Source: Planctomycetota bacterium
GTDB lineage: Bacteria > Planctomycetota > Planctomycetia > Planctomycetales > Planctomycetaceae
Direction: 5' to 3'
Length of the DNA: 64,000 bases
Assembly: GCA_003388505.1 (NCBI GenBank)
Contig: QQVO01000002.1
Coordinates: 62,001 to 126,000 of the forward strand
Part shown: positions 44,860 to 54,337 of the stretch, piece after piece
Numbering within the stretch: position 1 is the first letter of the stretch
Layout of the letters: each line of letters opens with the position of its first letter
Notes under the pieces: model-generated
Seen by the model: only the letters and a program-made list of their open reading frames with translations
Database searches by the model: none
Told to the model about the DNA's origin: nothing
Made by a program: the position numbers and the translations under genes

Positions 44860-45936
44860 TCACCCCCGCTCCAGCTCCTCAATCACCCCCCGCATCAACA
44901 ACGGCCACACCACCGTTGCGTCGGAGAGAACCTCCGCAAACCTCCCCCCCTCCGACGGCGGCACGAATTTCCCCCAGCTCACCCCCTCCGAATACGTGCA
45001 CCCCGACAGCCCCCCCCAGTGCACCGGCTCAGGGCAGATCCGCACCCCGTAGCGAAACCGCGGCGAGGGGAACTGCGTCCCCACCCGGTTGTTCGTAATG
45101 TCGATAAACGGCCCGATCTGCTGCGACCAGTTGCGCGGCACCCCGCCCCCGATCGTGAAGATCCCCATCCGCTCCGCCGACGCCATCAGCCGCGTGTACT
45201 CCAGCAGGTCAAGATACGGATTGAATGGCGGCGGCGACCTCAGCACTTCCTCATGCGTCAGCCCGGCCGCGTCCCGGTCCCCCAGCGACATCCGCATCGC
45301 CCACGTCGCCATATCGAGACCCACCTCGCTGTCGGTCATCGCCGGGATAAACACCGGAACGTCCTTCAGAAACGCGCTCCGCAGAATCCCCGGCCCCTGG
45401 TCCATCTCCTCCAGCCGACGCCCCAACTCTCGGCACAGCCGCGCCGAAGACCACACTCCGTCCTCCGGCTGCGCCTCGTGCAGCACGGCCCGCACCACCT
45501 TCTCCACGTCGTTCAGGTTCGACTCCATCTCCAGTGTGTCATAGATGCGGTTGTACCCCTGCTCGAACAGCGTCGCGTCCGACTTCGACGGATCGTACCG
45601 GTAGTGCGTCAGCCCGATCGATTCCGTCAGCCCGTGCGCAATCAGCGCCCCCGTCGAAACCACCGCCTGCACCATCCCCCGGTCGATCATGTCGCAGATG
45701 ATGCGGCCCATCTTGGCCACCGTCATCGCGCCGGAGAGCGTCATCACGACTTTGCAACGCTCATCGCGGACCATCTCCAGTAAAACGTCAAACGCCTCCC
45801 CCAACTGCCGCCCGCCGAACGCCGTGCGGGACATCCCCCGCAACAGATCGCCGAACGATTCCACCCGGCTCAGGTCCAGACTCTCCAGCGGCGATAACCC
45901 GTCCGCCCGCCCGTCATGCAGCTCCCGATGTTGCAT
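44860..45936 (-). CDS. speY: Deoxyhypusine-synthase-family protein, probable homospermidine synthase SpeY
   Basis: 358 residues of the deoxyhypusine synthase family. NAD-binding blocks include TLSGAMTVAKMGRIICDMID and VSTGALIAHGLTESIG. The segment SWGK carries the Lys (Lys323) that forms the enzyme-imine intermediate in the eukaryotic enzyme. Bacteria lack eIF5A, and bacterial homologues (SpeY, for example in cyanobacteria) transfer the aminobutyl group to putrescine, making homospermidine. The divergent neighbour is arginine decarboxylase (speA), which supplies agmatine for putrescine and supports that role. The ATG at 45934-45936 has GGGAGCGGG just before it. Confidence 0.85.
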   Translation of the reverse strand: MQHRELHDGRADGLSPLESLDLSRVESFGDLLRGMSRTAFGGRQLGEAFDVLLEMVRDERCKVVMTLSGAMTVAKMGRIICDMIDRGMVQAVVSTGALIAHGLTESIGLTHYRYDPSKSDATLFEQGYNRIYDTLEMESNLNDVEKVVRAVLHEAQPEDGVWSSARLCRELGRRLEEMDQGPGILRSAFLKDVPVFIPAMTDSEVGLDMATWAMRMSLGDRDAAGLTHEEVLRSPPPFNPYLDLLEYTRLMASAERMGIFTIGGGVPRNWSQQIGPFIDITNNRVGTQFPSPRFRYGVRICPEPVHWGGLSGCTYSEGVSWGKFVPPSEGGRFAEVLSDATVVWPLLMRGVIEELERG

Positions 45937-46794
45937 TCCCGCTCCCTCTCAGCAGTCGATTCATACCAGCGCCGCCGCAACGTAAGCTCACACCCCGCCC
46001 CGGTCAAGCAGCCGTCGGCACACCCTCGGCACACGCCCCGACCGCCCCGCGCACCCACCCCCGGCACTGCGCCAAGACCACCCCCATCGGCCATCAGCCA
46101 ACAGCAATGAGCCATGAGCAATCAACACGCGCACCACGAAACCCGTCCCCCCAACCCCCCAAAGTTCACTTCCTCCTCAACCGAAACCGAGACACCCGCA
46201 GCGCGCTTCCGGGTAGCGCATTTTCCCGTAGAGTTAAAGAGTTGCAATATTTCGCGGGGAAAAACAGCCGCCAACTCTTTAACCGCCCGCAACTTTTTGC
46301 AACGTTCACCGGAGCGATCCTCGCCACCGAGTTCCCCCCAGCGCAACCGATGCCCGCGCCCGCTCGATCGCCTTGGCGCATTCCACGCATTGCAATTGGT
46401 GACGCAAAGCCGCAAAGAGGCGAAGACCCGCAAAGGTCAGACGCGGAGCGCGGCGCGGCACATCGTAACTGGGGGACGGCTGACCAGAGCAATTTGCTTC
46501 ACTCTCTGCGGCCCTCTGCGTTTTTGCGCCTCAGCGTCGAAGAGAGATTGCTGCAAAGTGCGTCGTGCACCCCGATCGCCGGAGCGTCCCGATTCCCGCT
46601 TCAACCGGAAGTGCACGCAAGATATAGTGCCCTGCCAGGGCTTTGTTTTCGGGTTGGCCGGACCACAAATCCGCCCGAAACCCTGCGGGATTCGTGCTTT
46701 CGAACGAACCGCTCAACCTGAAGATTGTGGTTAGGCGAACCAAGAGGCTGCGGCGTCCACGGACGTCACTCCGCATCCGGGAACCCGAGCAGAC
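45937..46794. other. 858 bp divergent spacer, speY/speA
   Basis: No convincing gene is seen; overlapping open frames near 46107-46734 have unlike compositions and no ribosome sites. It contains low-complexity words (CAGCAATGAGCCATGAGCAA near 46100, GACGCAAAGCCGCAAAGAGG near 46401), a 12 bp inverted repeat at 46233-46283 and half of the GAGCAATTTGCT palindrome near 46487. Promoters for both genes must lie here. Confidence 0.5.
46233..46283. repeat. 12 bp perfect inverted repeat in speA leader
   Basis: The arms GTTAAAGAGTTG (46233-46244) and CAACTCTTTAAC (46272-46283) enclose a 27-base loop. The local sequence is AT-richer than the surroundings. It lies about 510 bp upstream of speA. It might be an operator, a riboregulatory stem or a repeat end; no T-run follows. 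Confidence 0.65.
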
Positions 46795-48720
46795 ATGATC
46801 GAAACTGAAATCGTCGCACACGGTTGGACCGCCGCCGACGCGAGCAGCGCTTATGACGTCTCGCGTTGGGGGCAGGGCTACTTCTCCGTCAGCGAGAACG
46901 GTCATTTGCTGGTCCATCCCGACCGAAATCCCGACCGCTCGATCGACCTCAAGGACCTCATCGACCGCGTCCAGCTCCGCGGGCTCGATCTTCCCGTTCT
47001 CGTCCGCTTCAACGGGATTCTGCGCGACCGCCAGCAGGCGATTTACGACGCATTCCAGCGATCGATCCGCGAGCACGACTACACCGGCGGCTACTCCTGC
47101 GTCTACCCGATCAAGGTCAACCAGCAGCGGGAAGTCGTTGAGCAGATCATCGAGAGCGGCCGGCCGCTCGGTTTCGGTCTGGAAGCCGGCAGCAAGCCGG
47201 AACTGCTCGCCGTCGTCGCGATGACCGATCCTTCGATGCCGATCATCTGCAACGGCTTCAAAGATGACGAATTCATCGAAATGGCGATGCTGGCCCAGAA
47301 GATCGGCCGGCACGTGATCCCCGTGGTCGAACGGGCCAGCGAACTCGGGCTGATTCTGAAGTACGCCGAGAAAGTCGGCGTGCGGCCGGCGATCGGCATG
47401 CGGGTCAAACTCGCCTCCCGCGGCTCGGGCCGCTGGCAGGCCTCGGCCGGGTATCGGTCGAAGTTCGGTCTCACCGTCAGCGGGCTGCTGTCCTGCTTCG
47501 AGGAACTGGAACGGCGCGGAATGGCCGACTGCTTCAAGCTGCTGCATTTTCATCTCGGCAGCCAGATCACCAACATCCGGCAAGTGAAAGCCGCGGTCAA
47601 CGAGGCGATCCGCATCTATGTCGACCTGCACCGCCGCGGCGCGGGCCTGGAATACATCGACGTCGGAGGCGGACTCGGCGTCGACTACGACGGATCGCAA
47701 ACCAATTTTGAATCGAGCATCAACTACAGCCTGCAGGAGTACGCGAACGACATCGTCTACCACATTCAGACCGTCTGCGATGAAGCCGAAGTGCCGCACC
47801 CCAACATCATTTCCGAGAGCGGGCGGGCGGTGGTCGCGTACCACAGCGTGCTGGTCTTCGGCACGCTCGGGGTCTCGATGCAGGGGGACGGCGGGCACAT
47901 CCCCGAGGAGATGCCGGAGGAGTACGAGCAGCCGCTGCACGACCTGCAGATGACCATCCGGCAACTCACCGGCCGCAACCTGCTGGAGAGCTACCACGAC
48001 GCGCAGCAGGCTCTGGAAATGGCGATGAGCCTCTTCAGCGGAGGCTATCTCCCGCTCGACCAGCGGGTGATCGCCGAGGAGCTCTATTTCAACATCATGC
48101 GGAAGATTCGCGGACTGCTCGACGACGTCGCCGAGGTTCCGGAAGAACTGACCGGTCTCGACCGGATGCTCTCGGACACCTACTTCTGCAACTTCTCGCT
48201 GTTCCAGTCGATGCCCGACAGTTGGGCCATCAAGCAGCTCTTCCCGGTGATGCCGATTCATCGGCTGCTGGAGCGACCGACCCGGCACGCCGTCATCAGC
48301 GACGTGACCTGCGACTCCGACGGCAAGATCGACACGTTCATCAGCCGGCGTGACATCAAGCGCACGCTGCTGCTGCACGAGTTCGACGGATCGCCTTATT
48401 ACCTCGGAACATTTCTGGTCGGCGCTTACCAGGAGATTCTCGGCGACCTGCACAACCTGTACGGCGATTCGAACGCCGTCCACGTCGATCTCTCGCCCGA
48501 CGGCGAAGTCCAGATCGAGGCGGTCGTCAAAGGGGACACCGTCAACGAAGTGCTCGACTACGTCGAGTTTCGCGGCAAGGAATTGATCGACCTGCTGCAG
48601 AACGCCGTCGAGCGCGCCGTCCGCGAAGGCCGCATCAACAATCAGCAGGCCGGGCGGATCGTTCGTTTCTACGAAGACGCCCTCGCCGGCTACACCTACC
48701 TGGAAGAACCGGGTGTCTGA
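46795..48720 (+). CDS. speA: Biosynthetic arginine decarboxylase SpeA
   Basis: 641 residues of the PLP-dependent alanine-racemase-fold decarboxylases. PLP Lys107 lies in YPIKVNQQREVVEQ. The barrel continues through GFGLEAGSKPELLAVVA, LLHFHLGSQITNIRQVK and YIDVGGGLGVDYDG. The C-terminal beta domain carries the Cys region of the second active site (VTCDSDGKIDTFI). It converts arginine to agmatine and CO2, the first step of the SpeA route to putrescine. A SpeY-like gene diverges from it. A 650-residue antisense frame also covers this gene and is a shadow. Confidence 0.95.
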   Translation: MIETEIVAHGWTAADASSAYDVSRWGQGYFSVSENGHLLVHPDRNPDRSIDLKDLIDRVQLRGLDLPVLVRFNGILRDRQQAIYDAFQRSIREHDYTGGYSCVYPIKVNQQREVVEQIIESGRPLGFGLEAGSKPELLAVVAMTDPSMPIICNGFKDDEFIEMAMLAQKIGRHVIPVVERASELGLILKYAEKVGVRPAIGMRVKLASRGSGRWQASAGYRSKFGLTVSGLLSCFEELERRGMADCFKLLHFHLGSQITNIRQVKAAVNEAIRIYVDLHRRGAGLEYIDVGGGLGVDYDGSQTNFESSINYSLQEYANDIVYHIQTVCDEAEVPHPNIISESGRAVVAYHSVLVFGTLGVSMQGDGGHIPEEMPEEYEQPLHDLQMTIRQLTGRNLLESYHDAQQALEMAMSLFSGGYLPLDQRVIAEELYFNIMRKIRGLLDDVAEVPEELTGLDRMLSDTYFCNFSLFQSMPDSWAIKQLFPVMPIHRLLERPTRHAVISDVTCDSDGKIDTFISRRDIKRTLLLHEFDGSPYYLGTFLVGAYQEILGDLHNLYGDSNAVHVDLSPDGEVQIEAVVKGDTVNEVLDYVEFRGKELIDLLQNAVERAVREGRINNQQAGRIVRFYEDALAGYTYLEEPGV

Positions 48721-48729
48721 TTCCCTGGG

Positions 48730-49926
48730 TTACCAGGTGACCTGCAGGCCGGCGTTGCCACCGTGGGCAACGAACAGTCCATGAGTGACGACCTGGTACT
48801 GCGTCGCTCCGATGAGGTTGGTTCCGACGCCCTGATGCTGGTCGGGCCCAAGCGCGATGTTGGTCAGCAGCATGCCTTCGTAGCCGGTCATGAAGCTGAT
48901 GTAGTCGGTCAACGGAACGAGAATCCGAAATCCGAGCGCCCCGCCGAACGAGGCCGTTGTCTTGCGGTTGCTCAACGTCCGCCGGTAGACGGAATTGTCA
49001 TTGATCAACCCCGCAACCGTTTCCTGAACCGAGCCGCTTGCCTCGTTGTGGTAGACGCCGAGTTTTCCGAAACCCTCGAGAATGACGAAGTCTGACGGCT
49101 GCACTCGGCCCCCCAAGGTCAACTGGACGCCGTCGAGGTCGTTCTGCGCCTGTCCCTGATACGCGATCCCGAGCGTGGTGATCGTCGGTGCGGCGGCGCC
49201 CGGGTCGTAACCGAAGAAACCGTTCGAGGTTCCGGCGATATGCGTGAAGCCGGCGCTGGTCAGGGCGGAGTTCGAGAGGGCGTCGTTCCCGCCGTTGCCG
49301 GCGTCCCCGATGAAGGCGCCGTCGTCGGCGTCCCTGACCTGAAAGGTTCCCGTGAGCAACGTCGTCGACGCCTCATCAAGTTCCATGTGGCGCCAGCCGA
49401 GCGAGAACCAGTACGGCCGCTTCGCGCGGTTGCTGCCGAGATTCAGTTCGAAGCTGTCGAAGGTGGAGGTGTAGGTTGTGGACGCTGTTGCGCCGGCTTC
49501 GAGGTACTCGATTTCATCGTCTTCGCCGAAGGCTGCGAGCGTCGCTGCATTGCGGAGCGCGCTGCCCGGTACGGCGATGTTGTTGGCCGGAGCGATGAAG
49601 GCGTTGGTGGGGTCGTCAAAGACGGTTGGCAGGGGAAGCGTGTAGTTCTCGCGGCTCTCCCAGTCGGGGATCTGCATGAACGACGCTTCGACGTCGAATT
49701 CGCCGAACGACCAGCCTCCGGTGAAGCGGAATCCGGAGTCGTACCCGAACTCGGAGTCGTCGTCGGAGAAACCGTTGGGGCCGTTGATGAGCGGTCCGTC
49801 GGCGTCCGCATTACGGTGCCAGAACAGCCATTGCGCTTCAAAGCGGCCCTGTGCGTTCGCGGACGATCCGCTCAGCAGAGTAATCAGCAGCACCAGGCCC
49901 GCTGCGACGAACTTGACAGATTTCAT
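48730..49926 (-). CDS. Outer-membrane beta-barrel protein (BBP7-like)
   Basis: 398 residues with a signal peptide (SVKFVAAGLVLLITLLSGSSANA, cut after ANAQ). The rest is alternating polar/aromatic beta strands rich in Gly, Asn and Asp (EAQWLFWHRNADADGPLING at the start; FELNLGSNRAKRPYWFSLGW, SFGGALGFRILVPLTDYISF). The C-terminus ends in an aromatic residue (LQVTW), typical of outer-membrane barrels. The layout fits the BBP7 family of planctomycetes. The ATG at 49924-49926 starts directly at the signal peptide. It is convergent with speA, ten bases away. Confidence 0.75.
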   Translation of the reverse strand: MKSVKFVAAGLVLLITLLSGSSANAQGRFEAQWLFWHRNADADGPLINGPNGFSDDDSEFGYDSGFRFTGGWSFGEFDVEASFMQIPDWESRENYTLPLPTVFDDPTNAFIAPANNIAVPGSALRNAATLAAFGEDDEIEYLEAGATASTTYTSTFDSFELNLGSNRAKRPYWFSLGWRHMELDEASTTLLTGTFQVRDADDGAFIGDAGNGGNDALSNSALTSAGFTHIAGTSNGFFGYDPGAAAPTITTLGIAYQGQAQNDLDGVQLTLGGRVQPSDFVILEGFGKLGVYHNEASGSVQETVAGLINDNSVYRRTLSNRKTTASFGGALGFRILVPLTDYISFMTGYEGMLLTNIALGPDQHQGVGTNLIGATQYQVVTHGLFVAHGGNAGLQVTW

Positions 49927-50191
49927 CCCACGCCCCTTGGATTCCATTCCGCCCGGCAGCGACTGGGCCCTCGCCGGAATTGGCTTGTCGACATCGAGTT
50001 ACAAGGACCATCTCCGCCTCCAATCGAAGTGTGCGGAGATCGGGAAACACCTGAGGGATGTTCCCCATCGTCCTACATCGGCAAGATTGCGGAAGAATCC
50101 GAAAGAAATGATCGTCGGACCTGCAACGATTTCGAGAATTGTGACGATCTCGCCGGTCAGAGAATCCGACGGGTGGTCGGGGGGCTGGACA

Positions 50192-50882
50192 GCTTGTCGT
50201 TACCCACAATTTGTCTGGCACTTGAGAGCAGCGAACCACCGGATCATTCGGAAATCCCGGCGGGTTATCGCCGCAATGAAGTGAACCTGTCACCCGTGGT
50301 CTTGGAACCATGCGACAGGATTGCCACGAGAAACACAAAAAGCCACAAAAAGTAAAACCGCGAGATCGTCACTTTTTCGTGCTACGAACGGTGACAATCT
50401 TCGCGTGGTGCGGACATTCTGCGAGCCCGTTTAGCATTCGAGTGCTCAATTGGACGACCACAAAGGCACAAAGAACACCAAGAAGTGCCATGAACGGGGA
50501 ATCTCACGGTCCGACAAGTTGCAGGACTGACTTACCTGGATGGTTGGCTTCGTATCCTTTGTGTCGTGATGGTTCACCAACGATGTGCGGTGTGTCGCGT
50601 TCAGTGAGGACTGCGCGAGGCGTCGTTCGAGAGGACTGGTCCGGTCGAGAGGTTGCTGCCGCCGCGTTCGCGGCTCACTTCATTTGTGAGCGGGATGTTT
50701 TCCATGAGCTTGCGCTCACGGCTACATGCTTTCGCGGCTTCGCCGCTCGCTGTCGATTCGTCTCCAGTTGGGTTGCGGGCGAGGCCCGCGCTGGGTCTCT
50801 TTGTGTTTTTTGTGGCCATTTTCCGTGGCTTCCGTGCATTCCGTGGTTGTTCACTGATCTGAAATTGTGGGTAACGCTAAGC
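50192..50882. repeat. Inverted 21 bp repeats bracketing 0.65 kb of non-coding DNA
   Basis: The left arm at 50192-50212 reads (on the minus strand) AAATTGTGGGTAACGACAAG and one more C. The right arm at 50862-50882 reads AAATTGTGGGTAACGCTAAG and C on the plus strand. They match at 19 of 21 positions in opposite orientation, as the termini of a transposable element would. The 649 bp between them contain no recognisable transposase. Confidence 0.6.
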
Positions 50883-51259
50883 GCTCCAACCCCGGCCACG
50901 CCGATCAGGCAGATTGCAGCCGAGTTGTGTGTCAACGACAGCACTCGGGGATTCCCCCAGGTTGCAGGCTTGTCGGCCCCGGTTCGGTTTTACGGCCTTC
51001 CCTGACGTGCTGCTGACGAGATCGCGGTATCGTTGGTGGCTCGCGAAATACGGTTTGCGGATTTCGCCGTTCGCCTTGCCGTAGAATACGGGGCCGCATC
51101 GGTCATGCAGGCTCGATAGCAACGGCCGGTGAATGCCCAACGCCTGCCCCATCAGAAATCAGAGAGACGTGTTGGAAAGAAGGCGACACGGCGCGTCGCC
51201 GCATCTGTTCGCCTGCCGGGAGACTGAACCGATCAGTTGAACGCCCTCCTCCGGCGGGT

Positions 51260-51308
51260 TAGGTTACTTTCTGCCTGGAAGTTGTTCTGCTTGAGTCAAG
51301 TTTCAGCG
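51260..51308 (+). repeat. 49 bp dispersed word, copy 2
   Basis: Matches 1-49 of the window at about 40 of 49 positions, with identical TTGAGTCAAGTTTCAGCG. Here it lies 106-154 bp upstream of the methyltransferase start, so it may carry a promoter. Confidence 0.5.
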
Positions 51309-51413
51309 GCGGGCGGGAACGGGTTCCCGCTTTCGAGCGGTCGCTCGCATGGTCTGAGGCCCTGCCTCGTTTGCGCTTTGGTCCGCGTCACCACCGAGGA
51401 GTTCGATTGCAAC

Positions 51414-52190
51414 GTGAGCACTCGCCGCCGAAGCCCGGAAACACACAATCGAAAATCGGCCCGCAAGGCCGTCCGCAACCTGGTCGAGTTCAAAGGCATC
51501 CGTCGGCAGGGCGATCGCCAGTATCGCAGGACGGTGCGGCATCTCTATGACGGCCCCGCCGGGGCGATGCTCAAGGTGGGGAGCAAAATCTGCCTTCACG
51601 AACCGCTGGTGGGGCGCATGCTGCGCAGCGGTCAATTCGACGTCAGCCGGTTTCGCAGCATCCTGGACGTCGGATCGGGGGCGGGGCAGATTCTGGGTCA
51701 CTTGGTCAACGTCGTGGACCCCGAGACCCGTCTGGTCGCCAGCGATCTTTCGCCCAACATGCTCAAGCGGGCTCGCCAGCGGGTCAAGAGCGATCGTCCG
51801 GTGTACGTTGCGGCCGACATGACGCGGCTTCCGTTCGCCGACGATTCCTTCGAATGCGTCACCTGCGGTTGGGTGATCGAGCATCTGCTTGATCCGCGAC
51901 CCGGGTTGAAGGAACTCTGTCGCGTCTTGAAGCCGGGCGGCAGTCTGCTGCTGCTGGCCACGGAAGACACGTATCCCGGAGCGCTGGTCAGTCGAACCTG
52001 GAAGTGCCGGACGTACAATCGCGACGAACTCTGCGAGGCTTGCCGGGAGGCCGGTCTTCCCTGGGAGAAAGAACTCTGGTTCACGCCGGTGCACCGATTG
52101 TTCCGGATGGGAGGAATCCTCGTCGAGGCTCGAAAGCCTTGCCAGCCGGCAGTCGAATCAGTCGTCGCTGATTCACACTGCGACGCGTGA
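51414..52190 (+). CDS. Class I SAM-dependent methyltransferase
   Basis: 258 residues with a UbiE/Methyltransf_11-like fold. SAM-binding motif I is LDVGSGAGQILGHLV, the acidic loop follows in LVASDLSPNMLKRARQR, and the later motifs are AADMTRLPFADDSFECVTCG and LKPGGSLLLLATEDTYPGAL. The N-terminal ~40 residues are very basic (RRRSPETHNRKSARKA), unusual for the group and suggestive of nucleic-acid or lipid-surface contact. The start is GTG at 51414; the open frame reaches 51237 but the extension covers a repeat. Substrate unknown. Confidence 0.85.
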   Translation: MSTRRRSPETHNRKSARKAVRNLVEFKGIRRQGDRQYRRTVRHLYDGPAGAMLKVGSKICLHEPLVGRMLRSGQFDVSRFRSILDVGSGAGQILGHLVNVVDPETRLVASDLSPNMLKRARQRVKSDRPVYVAADMTRLPFADDSFECVTCGWVIEHLLDPRPGLKELCRVLKPGGSLLLLATEDTYPGALVSRTWKCRTYNRDELCEACREAGLPWEKELWFTPVHRLFRMGGILVEARKPCQPAVESVVADSHCDA

Positions 52191-52711
52191 CAGACGGTCG
52201 GAGAGCAAGTCAGCTCAGCGCCCATCCATCGCTTCCGATGGGTTCTCACTCGCGCGTGAAACAACCCTCGATGCGAGTGGATTTCCCGCCGATCCCGCAC
52301 AATCGGGAGGGTGTCTCGCCCCGGTTTTCACAATCGGGATAGACGGTGCAAAGCGCCCGGTCCCGGCCGTCTGGTACGACCGGCCCGATGCCGCCGGAAT
52401 TCCTTTCCAAACGCGGAATCGCTTCAGTTCCAGGCTTGGCACGCTTTGCGTTCGGTGGCATCGTAGCCTATGTTGAAGTGAGTTCGACCCGCCGCAGCGC
52501 GGCAACGTCGAAGCCGGCCGGCACACAGTTCACGTCGCCGTCCGCCGGCAAGCTGCTCTGGGCGTCCGGCCCTTGCGGTCCACTTCATTCGCCGCTCTCA
52601 AGACGAGCCGGCCAACATCAGCACAATTGACGGCCCGTGCATTCGCACGTCCCGTCGCGGTCCGAGGGGGGATCGCGGGCGGGTTGCCGTCGCGTAGGAG
52701 GGGGGAGTTCA
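52191..52711. other. Gene-free spacer
   Basis: 521 bp between the methyltransferase and the S41 protease. Short words such as CACAATCGGGA recur twice (52309-52350). No gene or clear terminator is seen. Confidence 0.5.
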
Positions 52712-54337
52712 ATGGCGCGAAAACTGGCGCGCTTGTGGATCGTAATTCTCTTGCTGACGACCGTCTTCGGGGCGGTCGACGTTGCTCGCTCCGAGGCGGC
52801 GCTGCCGCCGACCAGGGACGAGGCGGTTTCTCTCGGCCGGCAACTGGAGCAGACCCGCAAGTGGCATGACGCCATCGACTTCTACGAAGAAGTCCTGGAA
52901 GCCTGGCCCGACGACGAAAACCTCTCGTACGGATTGCGGCGATCGAAATTCCAGTTCAGCATCGAGCGGCGTTACACCGACGAGTCGTTTCGCTCCAACC
53001 TGCTGGCTCTCCCGCGGGCTGAGGCGCTGGACGTTCTGGAGGGAGTGCTGAACAAGATCGAAGCGAACTTCGTCGAGCCGATCAGCGCGCAGTCCGTGGT
53101 TGCTCACGGAACGGAGAGCCTCTGGCTCGCCCTGGCCAACGACAAGTTCCGGGAACTGCATTTGAGCGGCGTGAGTCGCGACCGCATCCGCCAGATGCGG
53201 ACCGCGCTCCGCAGAGAATACTGGAACAAGCCGATCGCCGGCCGTCAGGACGTTCGCCGCACGGTGGGCGAAGTCTGCGACATGGGTGAGCGGCTGTTGG
53301 GCCTGGACGCCGGCGCGGTTGTCATGGAGTACGTGTTCGGCGCCTGCAACTGCCTCGACGATTACAGCAGCGTCCTGACGCCGACCCGCTACGCCGACCT
53401 GTTCAGCAACATCGACGGCGAGTTCGTCGGCATCGGGATCGTGATGGAAGGTGAGCTGGGACGCGGGATGGCGCTGATCGACGTGCTTCCGGAAAGTCCC
53501 GCCGAAGAGGCCGGCTTGCTGCCGGGCGAGTGGATCATCGCCGTCGATCGCGTCGACTGCCGGTTCCTGGCAACCGAAGAGGCGGCCACGATGTTGACCG
53601 GTCCGGAAGGAAGTCGCGTTCGACTGGAAATCGAGGCCGAGGACGGCAGCACTCGGGAAGTGGCCTGCCGTCGCCGGGAGGTCAAGGTAAAGAGCATTCC
53701 GGTCGCCACCATGCTCGACACGCAGTGCGGCGTCGCCTACATCCGGCTCACCGCCTTCCAGAAGACATCGACGGTGGAGCTTGACGAAGCGCTGAACAGA
53801 CTCAAGCGGCAGGGAATGCGCTCGCTCGTCTGGGATCTGCGGGGCAATCCGGGCGGGCTCCTCAACGAGGCCGTCTCCGTCCTTGATCGCTTCATCGACG
53901 ACGGAGTGCTGGTCTCCACGCGGGGGCGGCAATCGACGCAGGACGAAACGTTTCGCGCGTTCGGTCCCGGAACGTGGCGGATGCCGCTGGTCCTGCTCAT
54001 TGACGGCAACAGCGCGAGCGCGAGCGAAATCGTGGCGGGCGCCATTCACGATCATCAACGGGGAACGATCATCGGTCGGCGATCGTACGGCAAATGGTCG
54101 GTGCAGAGCATCTATCCCACGACCAACGGCATGGGACTGCGGTTGACGACCGCGAAGTTCTACTCGCCCAACGGCGACTCATTCAGTAAAATCGGGGTCA
54201 AACCCGACATTGTCGTGCCGCTTCCCGAGGGCCGGGACGCCGTGCGGCGCTCGTCCGCTCCGGTCGATCCCGAGACCGACCCGGACCTCAAAGCCGCCCT
54301 GGAGCACCTCTGCGGGCAATCCTACACCCGACGATGA
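52712..54337 (+). CDS. S41-family carboxy-terminal-processing-type protease
   Basis: 541 residues. The signal peptide or anchor is LARLWIVILLLTTVFGAVDV. A TPR-like helical N-terminal part (DEAVSLGRQLEQTRKWHDAI...) is followed by a CTP N-terminal region, a PDZ domain (FVGIGIVMEGELGRGMALID...SPAEEAGLLPGEWI) and the S41 catalytic core. The catalytic Ser is in GNSASASEIVAGA and the Lys in RSYGKWSVQ. It cleaves proteins at their C-termini in the periplasm. GGGGGAG lies four bases before the ATG at 52712. The N-terminal helical extension before the PDZ is longer than in E. coli Prc relatives. The next gene overlaps by four bases. Confidence 0.92.
   Translation: MARKLARLWIVILLLTTVFGAVDVARSEAALPPTRDEAVSLGRQLEQTRKWHDAIDFYEEVLEAWPDDENLSYGLRRSKFQFSIERRYTDESFRSNLLALPRAEALDVLEGVLNKIEANFVEPISAQSVVAHGTESLWLALANDKFRELHLSGVSRDRIRQMRTALRREYWNKPIAGRQDVRRTVGEVCDMGERLLGLDAGAVVMEYVFGACNCLDDYSSVLTPTRYADLFSNIDGEFVGIGIVMEGELGRGMALIDVLPESPAEEAGLLPGEWIIAVDRVDCRFLATEEAATMLTGPEGSRVRLEIEAEDGSTREVACRRREVKVKSIPVATMLDTQCGVAYIRLTAFQKTSTVELDEALNRLKRQGMRSLVWDLRGNPGGLLNEAVSVLDRFIDDGVLVSTRGRQSTQDETFRAFGPGTWRMPLVLLIDGNSASASEIVAGAIHDHQRGTIIGRRSYGKWSVQSIYPTTNGMGLRLTTAKFYSPNGDSFSKIGVKPDIVVPLPEGRDAVRRSSAPVDPETDPDLKAALEHLCGQSYTRR

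Larger units (their letters stand above)
49927..51413. other. 1.5 kb gene-free region with inverted repeats
   Basis: No convincing gene is seen in this spacer. It is unusually long and patchily AT-rich. It contains the 21 bp inverted repeat pair listed at 50192-50882, several phrases of the type CACAAAGGCACAAAGAACAC (50460-50480) and TTTGTGTTTTTTGTGGCC, and the 49 bp word at 51260. It resembles a graveyard of small dispersed repeats. Confidence 0.55.

Noticed and set aside
46107-46734. Two overlapping ~205-residue plus-strand frames upstream of speA
   Set aside because: They run through low-complexity phrases and an inverted repeat; composition differs along the frame and there is no ribosome site.
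46531-48483. 650-residue open frame antisense to speA
   Set aside because: The plus strand encodes a complete arginine decarboxylase with PLP Lys and family motifs; the antisense frame has biased Arg/Asp/Val composition and no ribosome site.
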